DNA from: Pigmentiphaga humi
GTDB lineage: Bacteria > Pseudomonadota > Gammaproteobacteria > Burkholderiales > Burkholderiaceae_B
Assembly (NCBI RefSeq): GCF_900606115.1
Contig: NZ_UWPJ01000005.1
Location: forward strand, 248,001-312,000
Reading direction: 5' to 3'
Length of the DNA stretch: 64,000 nucleotides
Shown: piece after piece, positions 63,673 through 64,000 of the stretch
How the letters are laid out: every line of letters begins with the position of its first letter
Numbering within the stretch: position 1 is the first letter of the stretch
Notes under the pieces: model-generated
Told to the model about the DNA's origin: nothing
The model's input: the letters and a program-made list of their open reading frames with translations, nothing else
Databases searched by the model: none
Program-made: the position numbers and the translations under genes

Positions 63673-64000
63673 CTATGCGACGAGCGCGTCGCGCATGCGA
63701 TCAAGCTGCGCACGCACGGAGGTATCGAGCACCTGATCCCCGACGGACACACGCACGCCGCCGATCAGCGAAGCGTCGACCCGGACGATGGGCTTGATTT
63801 TCACGCCGAATTTCTTTTCCAGCCCGGCGACCAGGTCGGCAACCTGGGCATCGGTCAACGGGAACGCGCTGGCGATCTCCGCATCGGCCGAACCTTCGTG
63901 GCGATTCTTGAGCCACAGGAACTGCGATGCGATCTCGGGCAACAACAGCAGGCGCTGGTTATCGACCAGCAGCTTGATGAAGTTCCGCGCGGCCGGCGAC
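63673..64000 (-). CDS. atpH: ATP synthase F1 delta subunit (3' part, cut by window edge)
   Basis: The C-terminal ~108 residues of the OSCP/delta subunit are present, from [19 protein letters not shown] to the stop at 63673. [28 protein letters not shown] is the usual C-terminal domain. The reading frame is open through the window end, so the start lies beyond 64000. Delta joins the F1 head to the b-subunit stalk. The gene precedes atpA, as expected. Confidence 0.92.
   Translation of the reverse strand, partial: SPAARNFIKLLVDNQRLLLLPEIASQFLWLKNRHEGSADAEIASAFPLTDAQVADLVAGLEKKFGVKIKPIVRVDASLIGGVRVSVGDQVLDTSVRAQLDRMRDALVA

Overview
The window is GC-rich, gene-dense DNA of a beta-proteobacterium. 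The best fit is Bordetella of the classical B. bronchiseptica group. Support comes from five genes for Bug/TctC-type periplasmic solute receptors (one broken), a nicotinate catabolic operon next to a MarR regulator matching BpsR, and a hemE - priA - rep - atp neighbourhood typical of Burkholderiales. No insertion sequences or phage genes are visible. The species is inferred from gene content only.

Region by region. 0.1-6.6 kb holds an esterase, a two-repeat lipoprotein and a small catabolic operon (TauD-type dioxygenase, alpha-hydroxy-acid dehydrogenase, FAH-family hydrolase, NTF2-like protein, nitroreductase). 6.7-8.9 kb is a Bug gene stopped by an in-frame TAA, with a divergent LysR regulator. 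8.8-21.2 kb is the nicotinate operon on the minus strand. It encodes a three-subunit Mo/FAD/Fe-S hydroxylase, a CoxG-like maturation protein, NicC, NicF, NicX, an amidase-signature enzyme and three Bug receptors, with bpsR divergent at its head. 21.3-26.8 kb carries comM, an AEC transporter, a YkgJ-like protein, a lipoprotein, an alpha/beta hydrolase lacking the nucleophile serine, and rnk. 27.0-31.2 kb has a cobalamin riboswitch, btuB, btuF, tRNA-Arg(CCG) and a membrane-anchored cytochrome c.

31.2-43.1 kb is a second catabolic island. It has a family III CoA-transferase and Bug receptor, divergently arranged, then two paralogous GntR/HutC regulators. A six-gene minus-strand operon follows: HyuA, HyuB with a fused zinc-ribbon tail, dienelactone hydrolase, a fused LigB-LigA dioxygenase, a meta-cleavage-type hydrolase and RidA. 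A perfect 10-bp inverted repeat lies upstream of that operon.

43.1-64 kb is mostly core. rep and priA overlap; an intergenic cluster of DnaA-box-like sites separates priA from hemE. Two tiny ORFs, a LysR regulator, a Fis-type HTH protein, an MscS channel and a tripartite RND efflux operon follow. The window ends with the distal ATP synthase operon (atpC, D, G, A and the 3' part of atpH, cut by the window edge).

A dispersed hairpin-rich repeat occurs four times: after rnk, at the 3' end of the HTH gene, and twice inside the atp operon. The catabolic operons pair cytoplasmic enzymes with orphan Bug receptors and local regulators, which suggests scavenging of nicotinate and of aromatic or cyclic-amide compounds.
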